A DNA stretch of 64,000 nt from Paguma larvata (lineage: Eukaryota; Chordata; Mammalia; Carnivora; Viverridae), in NCBI GenBank assembly GCA_030068075.1, contig CM057841.1, forward strand, positions 39,597,030 through 39,661,029, given 5' to 3'. This document shows positions 25,342 to 38,714 of the stretch, in pieces. The first letter of the stretch is position 1; the number at the start of each line of letters is the position of its first letter. Below the pieces are notes generated by a model. The model worked only from the letters and a program-made list of their open reading frames with translations. It did not search any database and was not told where the DNA came from. Position numbers and translations under genes: made by a program.

Positions 25342-25582
25342 GGTTTTACATAGACTGGGGCACCTGTGTGACTCAGTCAGTTGGGAGTCCGACTTCAGCT
25401 CTTGTCATGATCTCAGTCAATGAGTTCGAGCCCCGCATGAGGCTCTGTGCTAACAGCTCAGAGCCTAGAGCCTGCTTCAGATTCTGTGTCTCCCTCTCTC
25501 TCTGCTCCTCCCTCACTCATCCTCTGTCTCTGTCTCTCAAAAATGAATAAGTATTAAAAAAAATTTAAGATTTTACATAGAC
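25342..25582 (+). mobile_element. Feline SINE with mutated duplication
   Basis: Body about 25357-25568. Flanks GGTTTTACATAGACT and GATTTTACATAGACC. Head GGGGCACCTGTGTGACTCAG; B box GAGTTCGAGCCCCGC is intact. Confidence 0.93.
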
Positions 25583-26849
25583 CTATAATACATAGACTAT
25601 GCTTCATTTTTATGTTTCAACTGAGGGCCATGAAGTGTGTACTTACGAAAAGAATTTTACAGTAAAGCAAATCCAGGATTAAAAATTCAGACTTGTGTGA
25701 AGAGGATTGCCCAGGCGTTAGTTCTTTAACACACAGTAAGCAAACGGAAACAAAGTGGAAAAGTGGAATTACACCAAGATTCTAAAAAATTATAAACAAA
25801 CTGATACCTACTGCCATTTTATTCTGTTGATATGACTCCATTTAATCAGTCATCATCATGCCATCAGTTCCTATAGCTTTAAAATGTGCATTTCACTGGT
25901 GAGTAAAACTTCCCATGACTTAAACCACTTGTACAGGAAGGCATCATTGTAGGTACAGCTGGCATACAGAAGCAAGTAGCCTAGCTTTGGGCCCAATGCT
26001 CTTCTTCCCTGGTTTAGTCTGCCTTTTGGATGAAACATAACGAGAAGAAATGCGTCAGGTTCTGGGAGTCTTTGTAGATGCCAGAAGCAGCAGGAGCCAC
26101 ACCGAAAAGACAAAGTTATGAAATTACATATGTTCTTGGAGATATGTATGCATATGTGTGATGATGGAGGGGCGAAGTTGGTGTCTGTGTGAAGATGCTA
26201 TGCTATAAAAGGGGAAACTGTAAAAATAAGCAGCAAATGAGTAAGGGAGGGAAAGACAAGGAACAGGGTGTGACAGACTGAGAAAGAAACCACTATGGTC
26301 AGTAAAGCTCATGTAAAATCTTTATTTTCCAGAGTCATACAAGATTTGGGCAAACGAGCAAGGTTTTGTTTGCATCTACCTTTTAACTACAATCGGTCTT
26401 GGCATATCTCCTTCTCCCCCTCTTTCTTGTTTGATAGAGAAGACAGGCCTGCCTTTGACAGTTTAAACACATTCATCCAATTACATGTTAAATTCTGAGC
26501 AACACTGAACCCCCTGCTGTGAAAATGCCCTGCAATACAGATTTGCAGTCTTCTAGAACATGATGTTTATCTAAATTGTCTGAGTTTCTGTCAAGTTCGA
26601 CAGACTAAAGAGGAGAGAATACTGTCAATCTTTCTGAGTGTTTTAGTAGACTCTTAAAGAAGTTACCAAATCTTTACTTTTATTTTCTGTGATGTAAATT
26701 CTTACTCTATGCTCCATTTAGGGAGAATCGATGCCACCGATTTCTCAGTCTTGAAAAATGCATGGAGAGCTCGGCAATCCATCTTCCTTCTTCTCACCAA
26801 TTGTTATTCCCATGGAAATAGGGGCCAAGGTAATAGATAGGGGAACCTG
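25583..26849. other. Unique DNA
   Basis: No recognisable gene or repeat. The several 60-80 codon open frames show no domain and are expected by chance. Confidence 0.45.
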
Positions 26850-26992
26850 TCCTGCAGCTGGAAAGAGCATCAGACCCACAGTCAGGGAATCAGCATTCTC
26901 TTCCTGATTCTGCTGCTCACCAGTGGAATTATCTTGAGCGTGCGCAGAAACCTGTCTGGGCCATGTGCTTGTATATAAAAATGAGATGACCT
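26850..26992 (+). mobile_element. MIR element
   Basis: 'aaagagcatcagacccacagtcagggaatcagcattctcttcctgattctgctgctcacc', then 'ttatataaaaatgagatgacc', matches the MIR 5' part and core. Confidence 0.65.
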
Positions 26993-27469
26993 TAAGGGGG
27001 GTAGAATATGTGTGCCTCAAAATATGACACCTTGGCATGTCGATTATTTTGAGCTGAAGGTGAAACTTTTATCTCTCCCTTAACTGCCGAAAGAATTTAG
27101 AAAAGAAGCTTGGCCCGGCAAGAGAATAATTACCAGAGATATATATATATATTTTCCTGATTACCATGTACCTGCTCTTCTCATCATCTGGTGAACTGCC
27201 CAACTCCCCTTTGAAACCCAGGTCCTAGTCCCACTCCTGAGCTCAGGATGGCAGATAAACTTCAATTGCCTGATGGCTTCTGGGTCTCATATTTTTAATG
27301 GGCTCCTGTTTCTGCTAAATTAGTTTTCCTCCTGTTAATCTGTCTTATACCAATTTAATTACTGGACCAGTCAAAGCAGATAGAAAAGAAGGGAAAATTT
27401 TCCCAAGCTTGCAGTCTCTGAAATATTGTGCATTCCAGATCAATGAATACATTATTTACAAAATATATT

Positions 27470-27690
27470 TGGGGTGGCAGGGTTGCTCAGTTTGTTAAGC
27501 ATCGGACTCCTGGTTTCAGCTCAGGTCATGGTCTCACAGTTCGTGGGTTCCAGCTGAGTCAAGCTCTGTGCGGACAGTGCTGAGCCTGCTTGGGATTCTC
27601 TCTCTCCTTCTTCTCTGCCCCTCCTTTACTCATTTTCTCTGTCTGTCTCTCAAAATAACTAAATAAACTTAAATAAATAAATATATAATA
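27470..27690 (+). mobile_element. Carnivore SINE
   Basis: The degraded head GGGGTGGCAGGGTTGCTCAG is followed by 'gtttcagctcaggtcatggtctcacagttcgtggg', a CT-rich middle and an AAATAAATAAATATATAA tail. The B box is damaged ('gttccagctgagtc'). Confidence 0.88.
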
Positions 27691-28555
27691 TATATATTAT
27701 ATTTTTTTAATTAAAATAAATAAATATAGCTCTCAATATCCATATCTATTTCATGACCCCAACGGAAGATGTAAGTCATATGATGATGTTGAAAACATTT
27801 AAAATGTCAATATTTTTTTCAAATAAAATTGATTTTAAAATGTAATAAACCTTTCATTCACTTTTTCCAGAACTCTGGGACTTCTTTTTCAATAGCAGTG
27901 ACATATCTCACAGACAGCGTTGTGGGAACCGCACATTTAGGCTGAAGAATAAGTCCTTTGGTCCTATCTTTTTCATGTGGATACATAATATTTAGCAGAC
28001 TTGTCTCAGAAACATCAAGTTCAGTGTGTCAGTTTCCAATGGTTCTTTGGAAAACTCCCTAATAGGCAGTAGCATTTTACTAAAGGTTGTTTTGTTTTTG
28101 TTTTTGTTTTTTTAAGGAAAATCTAGTGTCTATGTTAGTAAAATAATAATATATCTCTATGCACCAATTTCCTCCACAAGTTTTCAGATATTGTCCATAT
28201 CAGTGAAGTTATCAATGACCTTAAAAAAAGGAAGAGACTTCTTGGTGAATGTGATAGAAAGTAAATTAAATAATAAGTCATAGGGGAACCTGGGAAGAGA
28301 CACAATGTCAGCTAAGATGGCTCAAAATGGACACAGATAGGATAGTATATTTTTAGAGAAGATTTTCAGTGTTAGGTGTTTGAAAGAATGCTAGTTTGTT
28401 GTTTGCTTTTGTAATAAAATATCATTTCTATTGCACATCATTTCATGCCTCAACTATGGTATTCCTTATATTATAGGGTAAACCTTTATGCAAATGTCTA
28501 TACCTCCAGTGCCTTAGGTTTGAACTCTGGGTCTTAAATACCTCTTGATTAGTAG
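27691..28555. other. AT-rich DNA
   Basis: AT repeats next to the SINE tail (27680-27725), then unique sequence. Nothing recognised. Confidence 0.45.
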
Positions 28556-28559
28556 GTGT

Positions 28560-28737
28560 TTGAAAGCTTTTACTCAGCCCTCTGTGCTCATCCTAAGACA
28601 CTGTCTCAAGGACAACTTCCCTGTTTTCTCCAGGGTGAGCCAAGCTCTTTTATCATACATATTTATAGTTTCAAATGTTTTTCTTTTATTTACTATTTTG
28701 TAATTACTCATGTATTTGTACTTTATTCCTCCTTTAG
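28560..28737 (+). mobile_element. Possible L2 remnant
   Basis: 'gctttatttatttactattttgtaattactcatgtatttgtactt'-like text resembles an L2 3' end. Weak evidence. Confidence 0.3.
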
Positions 28738-29635
28738 GCTTTAATTATGTAAAGTTCAGGTGTACAACATTATAATTTGACATCTGTATACACCACAAAG
28801 TGTATAGAAAAATTCTAGTTACCATCCATCACTCTACAATTGGCCCCCTTTACCCTTTTCGCCCACTCCCAATTTCCTTTCCTCTGGTAACCATCAATAT
28901 GTTCTCTGCGTCTATGAGTTTGTTTTCTTTTTAATTCTTTGTTGGATTATTTTTAGATTTCACATGAGAGAAATCTTGCAGTATTTATGTTTTCTTCTTC
29001 TGACTTATTTCAGTTAGCATAATACTCTCAAGGTCTGTCCATGTTTTCACAAATGATAAGAGCTATGTCTTTTTATAGATGAGTAATATTCCTGTGTGTG
29101 TGTGTGTGTATGTGTGTATGCGTGTGTGTGTGTATGGTGTATCACATTTTCTTTATCCATTCATCCATTGAGGACACTAGGGTTGCTTCCATATCTTGGC
29201 TACTGTAAATAATTCTGCAATGAACATATGGGTGCATATTTTTTTTTTCAAAGTAGTGTTTCTGTGTTCTCCAGATAAACACCCAATAGTGGAATAGCTA
29301 GATAATATGGTAGTTCTGTTCTTAATTTTTTGAGGAATCTCCACACAATTTTCCATAGTGGCTGCACCAATTTATAATCTTAACAATAGTGCACAAGGGT
29401 TCACTTTTCTCCACATCCTCTCCCACCCTTTTCATTTCTTGTCTTTTTGATAACAGCCATTCTAACAGGGGCAAGGTGATGTCTCACTGTGGTTCTGATT
29501 TGCATTTCCCTCATAATTAGTGAAGCTGAGCATCTTTGAATGTGCCAATTGGTCATCTGCATGTCTTCTTTGGGAAAATGTCTATTAAGATCCTTTGCCC
29601 ATCTTTAAAATGATTTTGAACACATTTGATAAGGA
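28738..29635 (-). mobile_element. Old L1 (L1M-type) 3' end
   Basis: Reverse-complement L1 3' UTR and ORF2 tail: 'taattatgtaaagttcaggtgtacaacattataatttgacatctgtatacacc', 'cagttagcataatactctcaaggtctgtccatg', 'tctttatccattcatccattgagg', 'aattctgcaatgaacatatgggtgca', 'ctccacatcctctcccacccttttc' and 'gatttgcatttccctcataattagtgaagctgagcatc'. A (TG)n run near 29094-29135 has grown at the spot where other L1 copies have TATA repeats. Confidence 0.88.
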
Positions 29636-29901
29636 AGGCTATTCTATAAAAGAATATCTTTCTTTTTTTTTTCTTTCTTTCCTTCCACTGGAAATAAAGG
29701 TCTTATGTCACTCCTTAATACACAATATAATAACTCCAAGACACTGCTAGTAATTTAGGATTCCTATTTAATAATATAAGGCAAATGCAGGTGATACATC
29801 AACAGTATATCATTAAGACTAAAGAAAACCCATTTTAACCCCACTTTTTTCTCACTAAATGCTAAATTCTTTAGCTTCTTCAAATAAGAGTAGTAAGAAT
29901 C

Positions 29902-29955
29902 CATCTATCATCTATCTATCTATCTATCTATCATCTATCATTTTATCTATCTATT
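29902..29955 (+). repeat. (ATCT)n microsatellite
   Basis: TATC/ATCT repeats with small interruptions. Confidence 0.95.
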
Positions 29956-30794
29956 CTGTAGCTTAAATCTTTATAAAGAAAAGTGTTTATTCCATTTGGT
30001 GAAATTTAAAATAATAAAATGAGAAAACTCACCATAAATTATTTTATTATGCCAAGTGACAATGTAAAGCTTTGATGAAGGTGTATGTGTGTATGGTAAA
30101 ACTTCTTTATGTGCTCTTTGAAAATATGCTTCCATCTAAGTCTGATTAACATATTTTAAAAAGTGACCCCCAAGGCCATCTCACTAGTAATTCTTTATCC
30201 AACAGATCTTGTTTGAGAATTCCCTTGAAAGGAACAAATTATGTCAGATAAATTAAATGAAAGGACTGATGTAGATTAAGAGTGATGTACATTCTGAATC
30301 TGAACTTTTAATTTCACTAAATATTATTTTTCATCTTCATGATCACATTATATTGAAATGTTGGAACTTCAATTTCCTCTACTATTTCATTTAATAAGGC
30401 TTTGTCTCCTCTGAGCTCTTAAGGAGATGTTAGCTTTAAATCACATTGACTTCACCCTTTGCAATTTACATATGTTGAAGAAATAAAAGCCTTTTCAAGA
30501 GTCACCACAGGGGCCTGAGGAGCCTCAAAGGAGTGTTAAGACCTTGAATTTAATGTGAGCTGCCTCAAACACAAAACACAAATCCTCTCTGTGGAATACT
30601 AATGGCTTTTGTGTACAGTTACATTTCCTTGTGATTTCTTTTTAAGTAGAGGAAAAGCCCATGTATAAAATAGGCTTTGTGCCTATCACTGGGAAACACA
30701 ACTTCAACTAGGAGGCAAAGGTGAAACTTTCCATAGTTCATCATTACACAGTATAACTTATACTGGGATATTAGGGGAAGCTTGGAAAGACTTG
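29956..30794. other. Unique DNA
   Basis: No recognisable feature. Confidence 0.45.
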
Positions 30795-31036
30795 AAAACA
30801 AGCTATAGGGGCGCCTGGGTGGCTCAGTTGGTTGAGCGGCCAACTTGGGCTCAGGTCATGATCTCATGGTCTGTGAGTTTGAGCCCCACATCGGGCTCTG
30901 TGCTGACAGCTCAGAGCCTGGAGCCTGCTTCAGATTCTGTGTCTCCCTCTCTCTCTGCCCTTCCCCTGCTCATTCTCTGCCTCTTTGTCTATCAAAAATA
31001 AAATAAACGTTAAAATTTTAAAAAAAACAAGCTATA
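30795..31036 (+). mobile_element. Feline SINE with 13-bp duplication
   Basis: Body about 30808-31023 between AAAACAAGCTATA copies at 30795-30807 and 31024-31036. Head GGGGCGCCTGGGTGGCTCAG, CTGACAGCTCAGAGCC and an AAAATAAAATAAACG tail are close to consensus. Confidence 0.95.
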
Positions 31037-31570
31037 ATATTGAAGCTGAAATTCATGGATTGTAAATCATATGTCTTAAGCTAAAAAATAGATTTCTATG
31101 AAGATTTATTCAAAAGGATATTTTAAGTATCTCAAATATAGTTATAGCCTTGGTGTTTGGTATCTAACAATGAATTAATTCTAATGTGTCTTTTATCTCA
31201 AAGCCACAGTTTAACTTTTTAATTATTTATTTTTTCCTAGAAACATACACCTGGTTTTAAATGTCAACAGGATTTGTGCAAGAGCCTGAAAATTCAGAGG
31301 ACACAGATTTCCTAAAATGCCCTCTATCCTGCCCTCATAAGACTTCTTTTTGATATCATTCACATGCCACTAAATGGCTCAGAAAGAGTTTTAATATGAT
31401 AGAATGTTGATGTGCTAAGAAACTTTTGGTGATTTTTTTTTTTGCAGTCACTTGGGAGCTTAGCAAAATCTAGAAGTTCATAAAAGTAGCAATGAAGAAT
31501 GCACTATGGAACAAACAAGCTCTTAAGTACTTGTTCTCAAAACTAGCTGCAAGATGATATCATTTCAGGA

Positions 31571-31626
31571 GTTAATAATAATGATGATGATGATGACGAT
31601 GATGATGATAATGATGATGATGATGT
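31571..31626 (+). repeat. (GAT)n trinucleotide microsatellite
   Basis: ATG/GAT repeats with two interruptions (ACG and AAT). Confidence 0.95.
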
Positions 31627-31674
31627 CACTGCCTGGGACATGCCAAAAATAAACTGGATTGGAAATTCTTGTGT

Positions 31675-31792
31675 TGTACTGTTCAACACATTAGCCACTA
31701 GCCACAGAGCACTACCGAGCAGTGGAAAAGTGGCTAGTCTTAACTGAGATGAGCTTTGAGTATAAAACACGTGAATTTAAAATACGTACTAT
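31675..31792. mobile_element. MER5A-like hAT DNA transposon fragment
   Basis: 'tactgttcaacacattagccactagccacagagcac', 'aaaagtggctagtc' and 'taactgagatgagctttgag' match the left half of the MER5A/Charlie MITE as I know it. The right inverted repeat is missing. Confidence 0.6.
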
Positions 31793-31984
31793 GAAGCCAA
31801 AAAGCAAACTAACAAAGAATCCGTCCTTAACTAGATTTTAGATAGGCTCCTTGGAGCCCTCTTTTTGAACAGTTCTCATCTTTGAACCCTGTGCCTGCGT
31901 CTGACTCACCTAGCTTTAGGAAAAATCCAGCTAAGTTTGTTTTTCATGAGACCATGTGCTGGAACTGATGACATACCAGGTTTG

Positions 31985-32165
31985 GCACCAGAAGGCCATC
32001 ATTTATTGACTACTACGTGACTTGGAGTAATTAACTCAATCTCTATGAACTTTTAATTTTTTCATTGGAGAAATAAATAAATACATACTTTTCTATTTGT
32101 AGGTATTAAGTGAGATTAGTTTAGAATAAATATTATTGAGCCTTGTGCAAGGGTCAGGGTAGATA
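31985..32165 (+). mobile_element. MIR element
   Basis: 'cgtgacttggagtaattaactcaatctctatgaacttttaattttttcattggagaaataaataaatac', then 'ggtattaagtgagattag', is diverged MIR. Confidence 0.65.
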
Positions 32166-32283
32166 TCTAATAAAATTGGAAGTTCCATTTACCCTTTCCT
32201 TTGCTTCTACCTCCATGAAAGACGATGGGCTTTAATAGACCCAAAAGCCACTCACACAAACATATATATATACATATGTCATA

Positions 32284-32284
<1 letters not shown>

Positions 32285-32315
<31 letters not shown>
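32285..32315 (+). repeat. (CA)n microsatellite
   Basis: About 15 CA units after a TATATATACATATG run. Confidence 0.96.
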
Positions 32316-32318
<3 letters not shown>

Positions 32319-33714
32319 TACCATATTTAAATCACATGAGAATTGGGGCTTTTCTAGCGCCCACAACATGATCTAAATCCCTCCTCCCTTTCCATATGTA
32401 GTCTCTACATTGTGCCCGCAGGTGACCAATATTCTGAGTTCCTGAAAGAAAACCAAATCATGTCCATTCTTCCCTGTGCATCTTATCTAGTCCTACCAGA
32501 TATGCTCAGTCAATCTGTGGTTCCTAACCCCTGAGAAACAGTCCTATGGCAGAGAATTTCTACTCATGAGGATTCAGAATGTAGACTGAAGCCTACATTC
32601 TTCTGTGCATTTCCCTTCTCATCTGTAACTAAATCTCTTTTGTGTTGATATTAGCCAACTTATGTCTAATCTTTCCCTACACTTTTTTACTCAAATTTCA
32701 TGCCAAATTCTGACAAGTAGATCAAATGATATAAGACATTCTCTGGAAACAGCTTAGAACATGGAGCCCATCAGTCTGGTAAATCAGAAAATATCTTTGT
32801 CTTTATCTGTAACCTAAAAACAAAATATAAAATAGACATACTCGAACTAGTGGAACCAAAATAGGAAATATTTTGTTTTTTCCAAGTTACCCATAAAAGT
32901 TGAGGGGCTTATACCAAAATGAAAGGTCAGTGGAATTATTTCCATAATGAGGGAAAACAGATGGGAGTAAAGTTTTGGTCTTGATATGAAACTCCCATAC
33001 CTATGAATACTGAAATAATTTAAAAAAATACTTCATGATTCGAGCTCTATGCTTATCTAATGATAAATGCAGAACTACCATATTGCTACTGAAACTGTAA
33101 CCAGAATACTAATCATTAAGTGAAACATATCACTTCCTCTGCACTTAGTTGTATGCTCTGTGTGTAAGTTTTATAGGGTAGTTGAAGGGGGAGACTTAAG
33201 AGACAAACATTTGAATAGACCATAAAATTTCAGACCTTTTCCCCTGGGGGATAATTACCTGTGGTTATGGAGTAAACATCACTGGAATGTTTTTAGTGTT
33301 TTGAGTGGTCCAGGGAATAGTCTGAAGGCTGCTCTCAGGAGGGTGGGAGATGGAGAAGAGATGAGGGAATCCTCCTTCCTCTCACAGTAATTGCAACATC
33401 TAATCCACTCTCCCAAGGCCAAATATACTAAATCTAGGCGAACTAATCCACGAACTAGGAGAAACTATCCTGGGGGAAAAAAATCCTGGTAAGAAGTAAT
33501 GAAAGTGTATTTTAATGGTGAACTTAGTAATGGATGCATGTTGTTTGGTGGCTTCTTGTCCACTGTTCACCAACAAGCAGAGAGGAGTCAAGTTTCTGTA
33601 GTTATCCTACAAGCCATCATGATAATATTTGTTTATATTTTTCTGCTTTTGGAAGCAGTTCCATGATTTTAAATTACAGTTTGTGACTCATGGTGTTTTC
33701 TGTGAACTCTCTTT
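32316..33714. other. Unique DNA
   Basis: No gene or repeat that I can support. Confidence 0.45.
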
Positions 33715-33930
33715 GTGCTTATTCTTTTTTTTTTTTTAATGTTTATTTATTTTTGAGAGAGAGAGAGAGAGAGAGCAAGTGGAGGAGGGGCAGCGAGAGA
33801 CAGCACCTGTGCTGACAGCAATGAGCCTGATGTGAGGCTTGAACTCACGAACCTTGAGATCATGACCTGAGCCAAAGTGGGAGGCTTAACCGACTGAGCC
33901 ACCCAGGAACCCCTTAGTGTGCTTATTCTT
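33715..33930 (-). mobile_element. Feline SINE, minus strand, shortened
   Basis: Body about 33727-33917. GTGCTTATTCTT at 33715-33726 and 33919-33930. T12 then 'aatgtttatttatttttgagagag', and the head GACTGAGCCACCCAGGAACCCC. The middle block between the CT-rich part and GTGCTGACAG is shortened. Confidence 0.93.
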
Positions 33931-34739
33931 CTAACGGTGTCACTCTCTCTCCCTCTCTCCATGTTCCAGTTTATAACATAACACCTAAGAGCTTTTGGCA
34001 GAGGAAGAGTCGGGCTTACCCAGAACATGCACCAGAACTGGAAGGGGTTCAGGAATTTTGAATTACAACCACTTCATCCTACAGAGAACTAAACAAAGAT
34101 TAAAGAGGGAGAGCTCCTTGTCTAAAGTCAGTGAATAAAAGTGGCTGAGGAGAACCAGCTACCAACTCTAGTCAGTGATCCTCAGCAGAGTTGTGTTACC
34201 ACTATGCCACCTCCACTAAACTTTCCTTTCCTGGTCTCTTTCTTTTCTTGTATTTCTTTTTTTTTTCTTTAGTGGACATAGCCATGACTTTAATATTTGA
34301 CAAAGACATAAGTATTCACATTCACGAGAAATGATTTCCTTTAGACTCTTCGTTTTAAGAAAAAATGTGGCTTTTACTTTTCAACAAGTAAAAGTGATTG
34401 AAAGATATGGCTACAAACAGAAAGGGAGACCTAATTTTTCTAGGTATGACTTCAGTCGTTACTTTTCTTCCCTTGCCCAAATCCTACTGATTTATAAAAT
34501 CTCCTTCTCTAGTGGGCAACCTCAAACTATTCTACAACAGTTTCTCCTTCCCATTAATCTGTAGTACAGAAGGGGCATTTACTACTTAATTGTCAATGAA
34601 ACAAGAGTTTTTCCAACCTCTGAATGGCTTTTCAGGTTCTCCTATGATCCTCCCTTGGCTTTTGTATTAGTAGATAGTTTATTTCTTTGAGCCAGAAGCT
34701 ATGTCTTATATATACTATTGATTTCCCCATAACTCATGC

Positions 34740-34905
34740 GTAGAGTAAGCTTACATTTGTTGAATTCTTATAATGTTCCACTTACTGTGCCAAGTATTTT
34801 ATAGATATCATTTCATTTAATCCTTATGAAAAACCCCTTGAGGTAGGGCTTATTACCCCATTACACAAAGGAAAAAATGATGTACAAATACTAGCTAAAA
34901 GAACT
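34740..34905 (-). mobile_element. MIR element
   Basis: 'cttacatttgttgaattcttataatgttccacttactgtgccaagtattttatagatatcatttcatttaatccttatgaaaaacccc' and 'aggtagggcttattaccccattacacaaagg' are reverse-complement MIR, well preserved. Confidence 0.82.
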
Positions 34906-36359
34906 TCTCTAAGAACTAAAATTTAGTGAACAGTATAATAGGCAACGAAAACAAAATATTCTGTCTGCTGAAAGTGATATTTTAGCTAAATAATGTACTT
35001 ACTATTTGGTGTATAATAGGACCTTAGTAAATACCTAACTATAGAAAATTTATCATTTTTAGAACCCAGAATATATCAGTTTATATGTGTATGACATATA
35101 TAAATAGGAGTATTTATATGTATATTTATGATTATGAATCATGGGTATGCATGATTCACTCTTTAAGGAAAACTTGTTTTCTGTTTTTCTGGATGTTCAA
35201 TGTTTTTTAATACTAATTAAGACTGTCAGCCCGAGCAGTGCCTAAATCTGTATTTTATATTAAATTTATAAGTTGCAAGAAAAGAATGTATTCAGGCAAG
35301 GATGCTACCCAGTTCTACTCAAATCACTTGTAGTCACTCTATGCATTGTCTAAGAATAGTTTGCAAAGCATGATTAACACAGAGACTATAACATATACAC
35401 TATATTTGGAAAACTTTTCTTAAATAAAAGAATGACCACTTAAACAGGAAACTATTTTAACCATGAAAATGCATTTACTGAATTTGAGAAGTAACTCTGA
35501 CAAGAATATTTTTCTTCCAGCAGATACTGTTGACTGATTATTCTCTATAAACAGGCAACAAAAACAAAGCTTGCAAAAAGAAATGGCTATCTCAAATAGA
35601 ATTATTTAAAAACTCTCACCATTGTCTACCCATCCAATGCACATATTCAAGCATGCTCAAGCATATCCATCTGTTAATCTTCGAAGATGTAACATTTTTA
35701 CGGGCAACTTTAACTATTTAACTTTAATATGTTTTGCACTTGAAAGTTATAATATAATAGACAGACTCTGTGGCCTTATTCTGGGAGGAGAAATGAAGTC
35801 AAGTAAAACATTCACAGTGGGGGTTTGGAAGTTTCAAAATGCAAGGCAGAGCTTAATTTAATCAAACACTGTACAGCAGTGAAGCTTTATGGACAGAATG
35901 AGAGTCATGTTTATCAATCCCGGGACAATGACTTCCCTAGAGCACATTTTTAAAACCAGTTTAAATGATCATGGATTATATCTCATTTCATAGTTAATTT
36001 AGTGAGGATGAGAAGTAGGAATATTGTATATCTGGATGAATAAAACACACACTACCAGTGTTTAGCACTCAGCATGTGGAGGGATATATTGAGAAAGTGT
36101 TGCAAATTATCTCTCTTCATATTTAATAACATCAGTGTCATAGATCATGTAGGATTTAATAACAGTAATGTCATCTATAAGGTATAATAGTTTTCTTTAA
36201 ACTGCATTAATAACAATGTTTTACAAGTATAGAGAAATTATTCATGTATGCATTTGTGTATTACATGCATATAATTAATATTTAATGACAACCATTTGCA
36301 AATAATGCATTATGAATTCATACTTACCTTAATAAAAGGGGCATCTCCCCCACCCTGTT
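34906..36359. other. Unique AT-rich DNA
   Basis: Nothing recognised. Confidence 0.45.
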
Positions 36360-36614
36360 CCATTAATGGCATTTATTTTTTATTTTTTTAATGTTTTTAT
36401 TTATTTTTGAGAGCAGGAGAGACAAAGCATGAGTGGGGGAGGGTCAGAGAGAAAGAGAGGGAGACACAGAATCCAAAGCAGGCTCCAGGCTCTGAGCTGT
36501 CAGCACAGAGCCCAACGCAGGGCTTGAACTCACAGACTATGAGATCATGACCCGAGCAGAAGTCGGACACCCAATCGACTGAGCCACCCAGGCGCCCCCC
36601 ATTACTCGCATTTA
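36360..36614 (-). mobile_element. Feline SINE, minus strand
   Basis: Body 36376-36598. Flanks CCATTAATGGCATTTA and CCATTACTCGCATTTA. 'caggctctgagctgtcagcacagagccc' and GACTGAGCCACCCAGGCGCCCC are close to consensus. Confidence 0.95.
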
Positions 36615-38714
36615 AAGAATTGATGTATTAATTTAATTCCATTTGAGGAATACATAGGGGCCAGATCTAAGATTATATGATTGAATTCTAAGTGCTTGGG
36701 TGGTGGGCTTTCTGTCTAAATTCAGATCTGGGAAAGATGGGAAATTAAAAGTAGGGTACAGGATACTAATACTCACGAAGCTAGAGAGAGATGGGGTGGG
36801 GCAGGTAGCTTTAATACCCATTATTTTTAAAGGTATGTCTTCTGTTTATCTTGTTACTTTGCAGACATAAAAATTAGATTCAAATAGAAATGCCTTCATG
36901 ATGTCTTACGTATATTAATCTCCTTCAGTTTAGTGTCTTCCATTCAAAAAATAGCCCTTAATAATAACATTTCTTCTGCTCTGATCTCTGTGCCCATCTC
37001 AGATGAAATATTTCCTCATCATTCATCACTGGACACACATTTCTTAAGTCTAAAGCAGTCTCTGCTAAAACTGGAGGTATAATACTCAATCTGTTAGAGT
37101 CCCTGACTCTGTGTCACAGTCTAGTGAATATTCAGGTCAAATAAAGGAAGAGTTGCACAAGCACCAAGGAAGAAAAGTAGGAGTATCTTACCTAGGCTTT
37201 GGGGGTTAGTGGATCTGGAGACTGCCAAGGAAGGTTTCTAAGAAGAAACTGGCCCTAATATAAATCCTGCTAGCCACTATCACTTTGCCTTTACCTCAGC
37301 TGGCACTCTACTCTCAGAGGAGAAACCCAATGGACAGACATAATTACTCATTCTTTTCCTCACTTTCAAAGCTGGTTTATCAACTCTACACACTTACTTC
37401 CTCTATCCCTTATTCCCACTCTCCTCGTCCCCTCCCCATTGTTTTTCTATTTCTCTTTTAAACAAGAGACTTAAGGACACACTATAAAACTGAGATATAG
37501 AAACTCAGTTTTATTAACGTTAACCTACAATCAGCGGAGGTCACGTGCTTAAACTGACTAATAAGATGTGACACATTGCAAACGAACAGAAAAGGTACAA
37601 AGATCACATAAAATGCTTTTTATAATATATCAATATTCGGTGAACATCCCTTCATTTTTGAAGCTTTCATCCCTCAAGGGAAACCATCAAATAAACAAAA
37701 ATCCTGCCCTTTTGAAAAACAATGGCATAGAGATAATTTTAGGAATTGGTCTGACATAACCCAGGTGGTGTGTAACAATGTCTGACCTCAATCCTAAGAC
37801 TCTATATAATGGGAGAAAAATATAATCTTAGTTAAAGTATAATTAAGTACAATTATAGTTAGATTAAATATAATCTTAGTTTGTACGTCCATGAACAAAG
37901 TGGACACAGTTGCAATTTCATTTTAAATAAAAGTGAATAGTACAGACTTCTAGAATTGTTTCCTGACAGTTGTTTTCTTTGTAAAATAATCCCAAGCAAT
38001 ATATTTCTGGCCTGTGTGAAGCTAGAGCAACATTAGAACACCTGTGTGAGCCATTTCTATGATTAAACATGATCTATTGTTAACTGATTAAAATAATAAC
38101 AGCTATTAGGAATCCCCTTCATGCTGTCCAAGTTTCTGCCTTATACCAGGGGATGATTTACTTTTTAAAGAATTATTTGTAAGGAAAGTGGAAGATAAAT
38201 CTTAACAGTAGATTATTGTAAAGTCATAAAGCTATTTATAAATTATTCTTATTGTATCATATGCACAGACATTTTAGTCAGGCATAAATCAGCTTGTTTC
38301 GTCTTCTGGATGAATAATTCTGTTGCCAGAAACTCATACGGTGATAAGATTTTCACACAATGATACACTTAAAGAAACAATAAGGACAAAGTAATACTTT
38401 CTGCATCTTCCTGGATATAGGCATCCTATATAATTATGTGTTTAAAATTTTGAAACTCTGTAGGGAGAGAAATATTACACATGTATATTCTAGGGTATGG
38501 TGAATTATATCTACCCTTTAAAATGTTAACCACTATATTCCCCAGAAATAAGTTTTAAATGGACTCTTAGATCTAGTTTGATTATTGAAATAAAAATACT
38601 AAGTCTTTAGTAAAGAACACTAAATTTCAGGATACTGAGGTTTAATTCGGATCTTGATTGTTTGCCCCAAGTCCTTTGGTTATAGATATTTTAAATAATT
38701 TACCAAATTAAATG
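36615..38714. other. Unique DNA
   Basis: About 2 kb without recognisable repeats or coding signal. Confidence 0.45.

Noticed and set aside
29094..29135. (TG)n runs as regulatory Z-DNA sites
   Set aside because: They are ordinary microsatellites inside an L1 with no supporting context.
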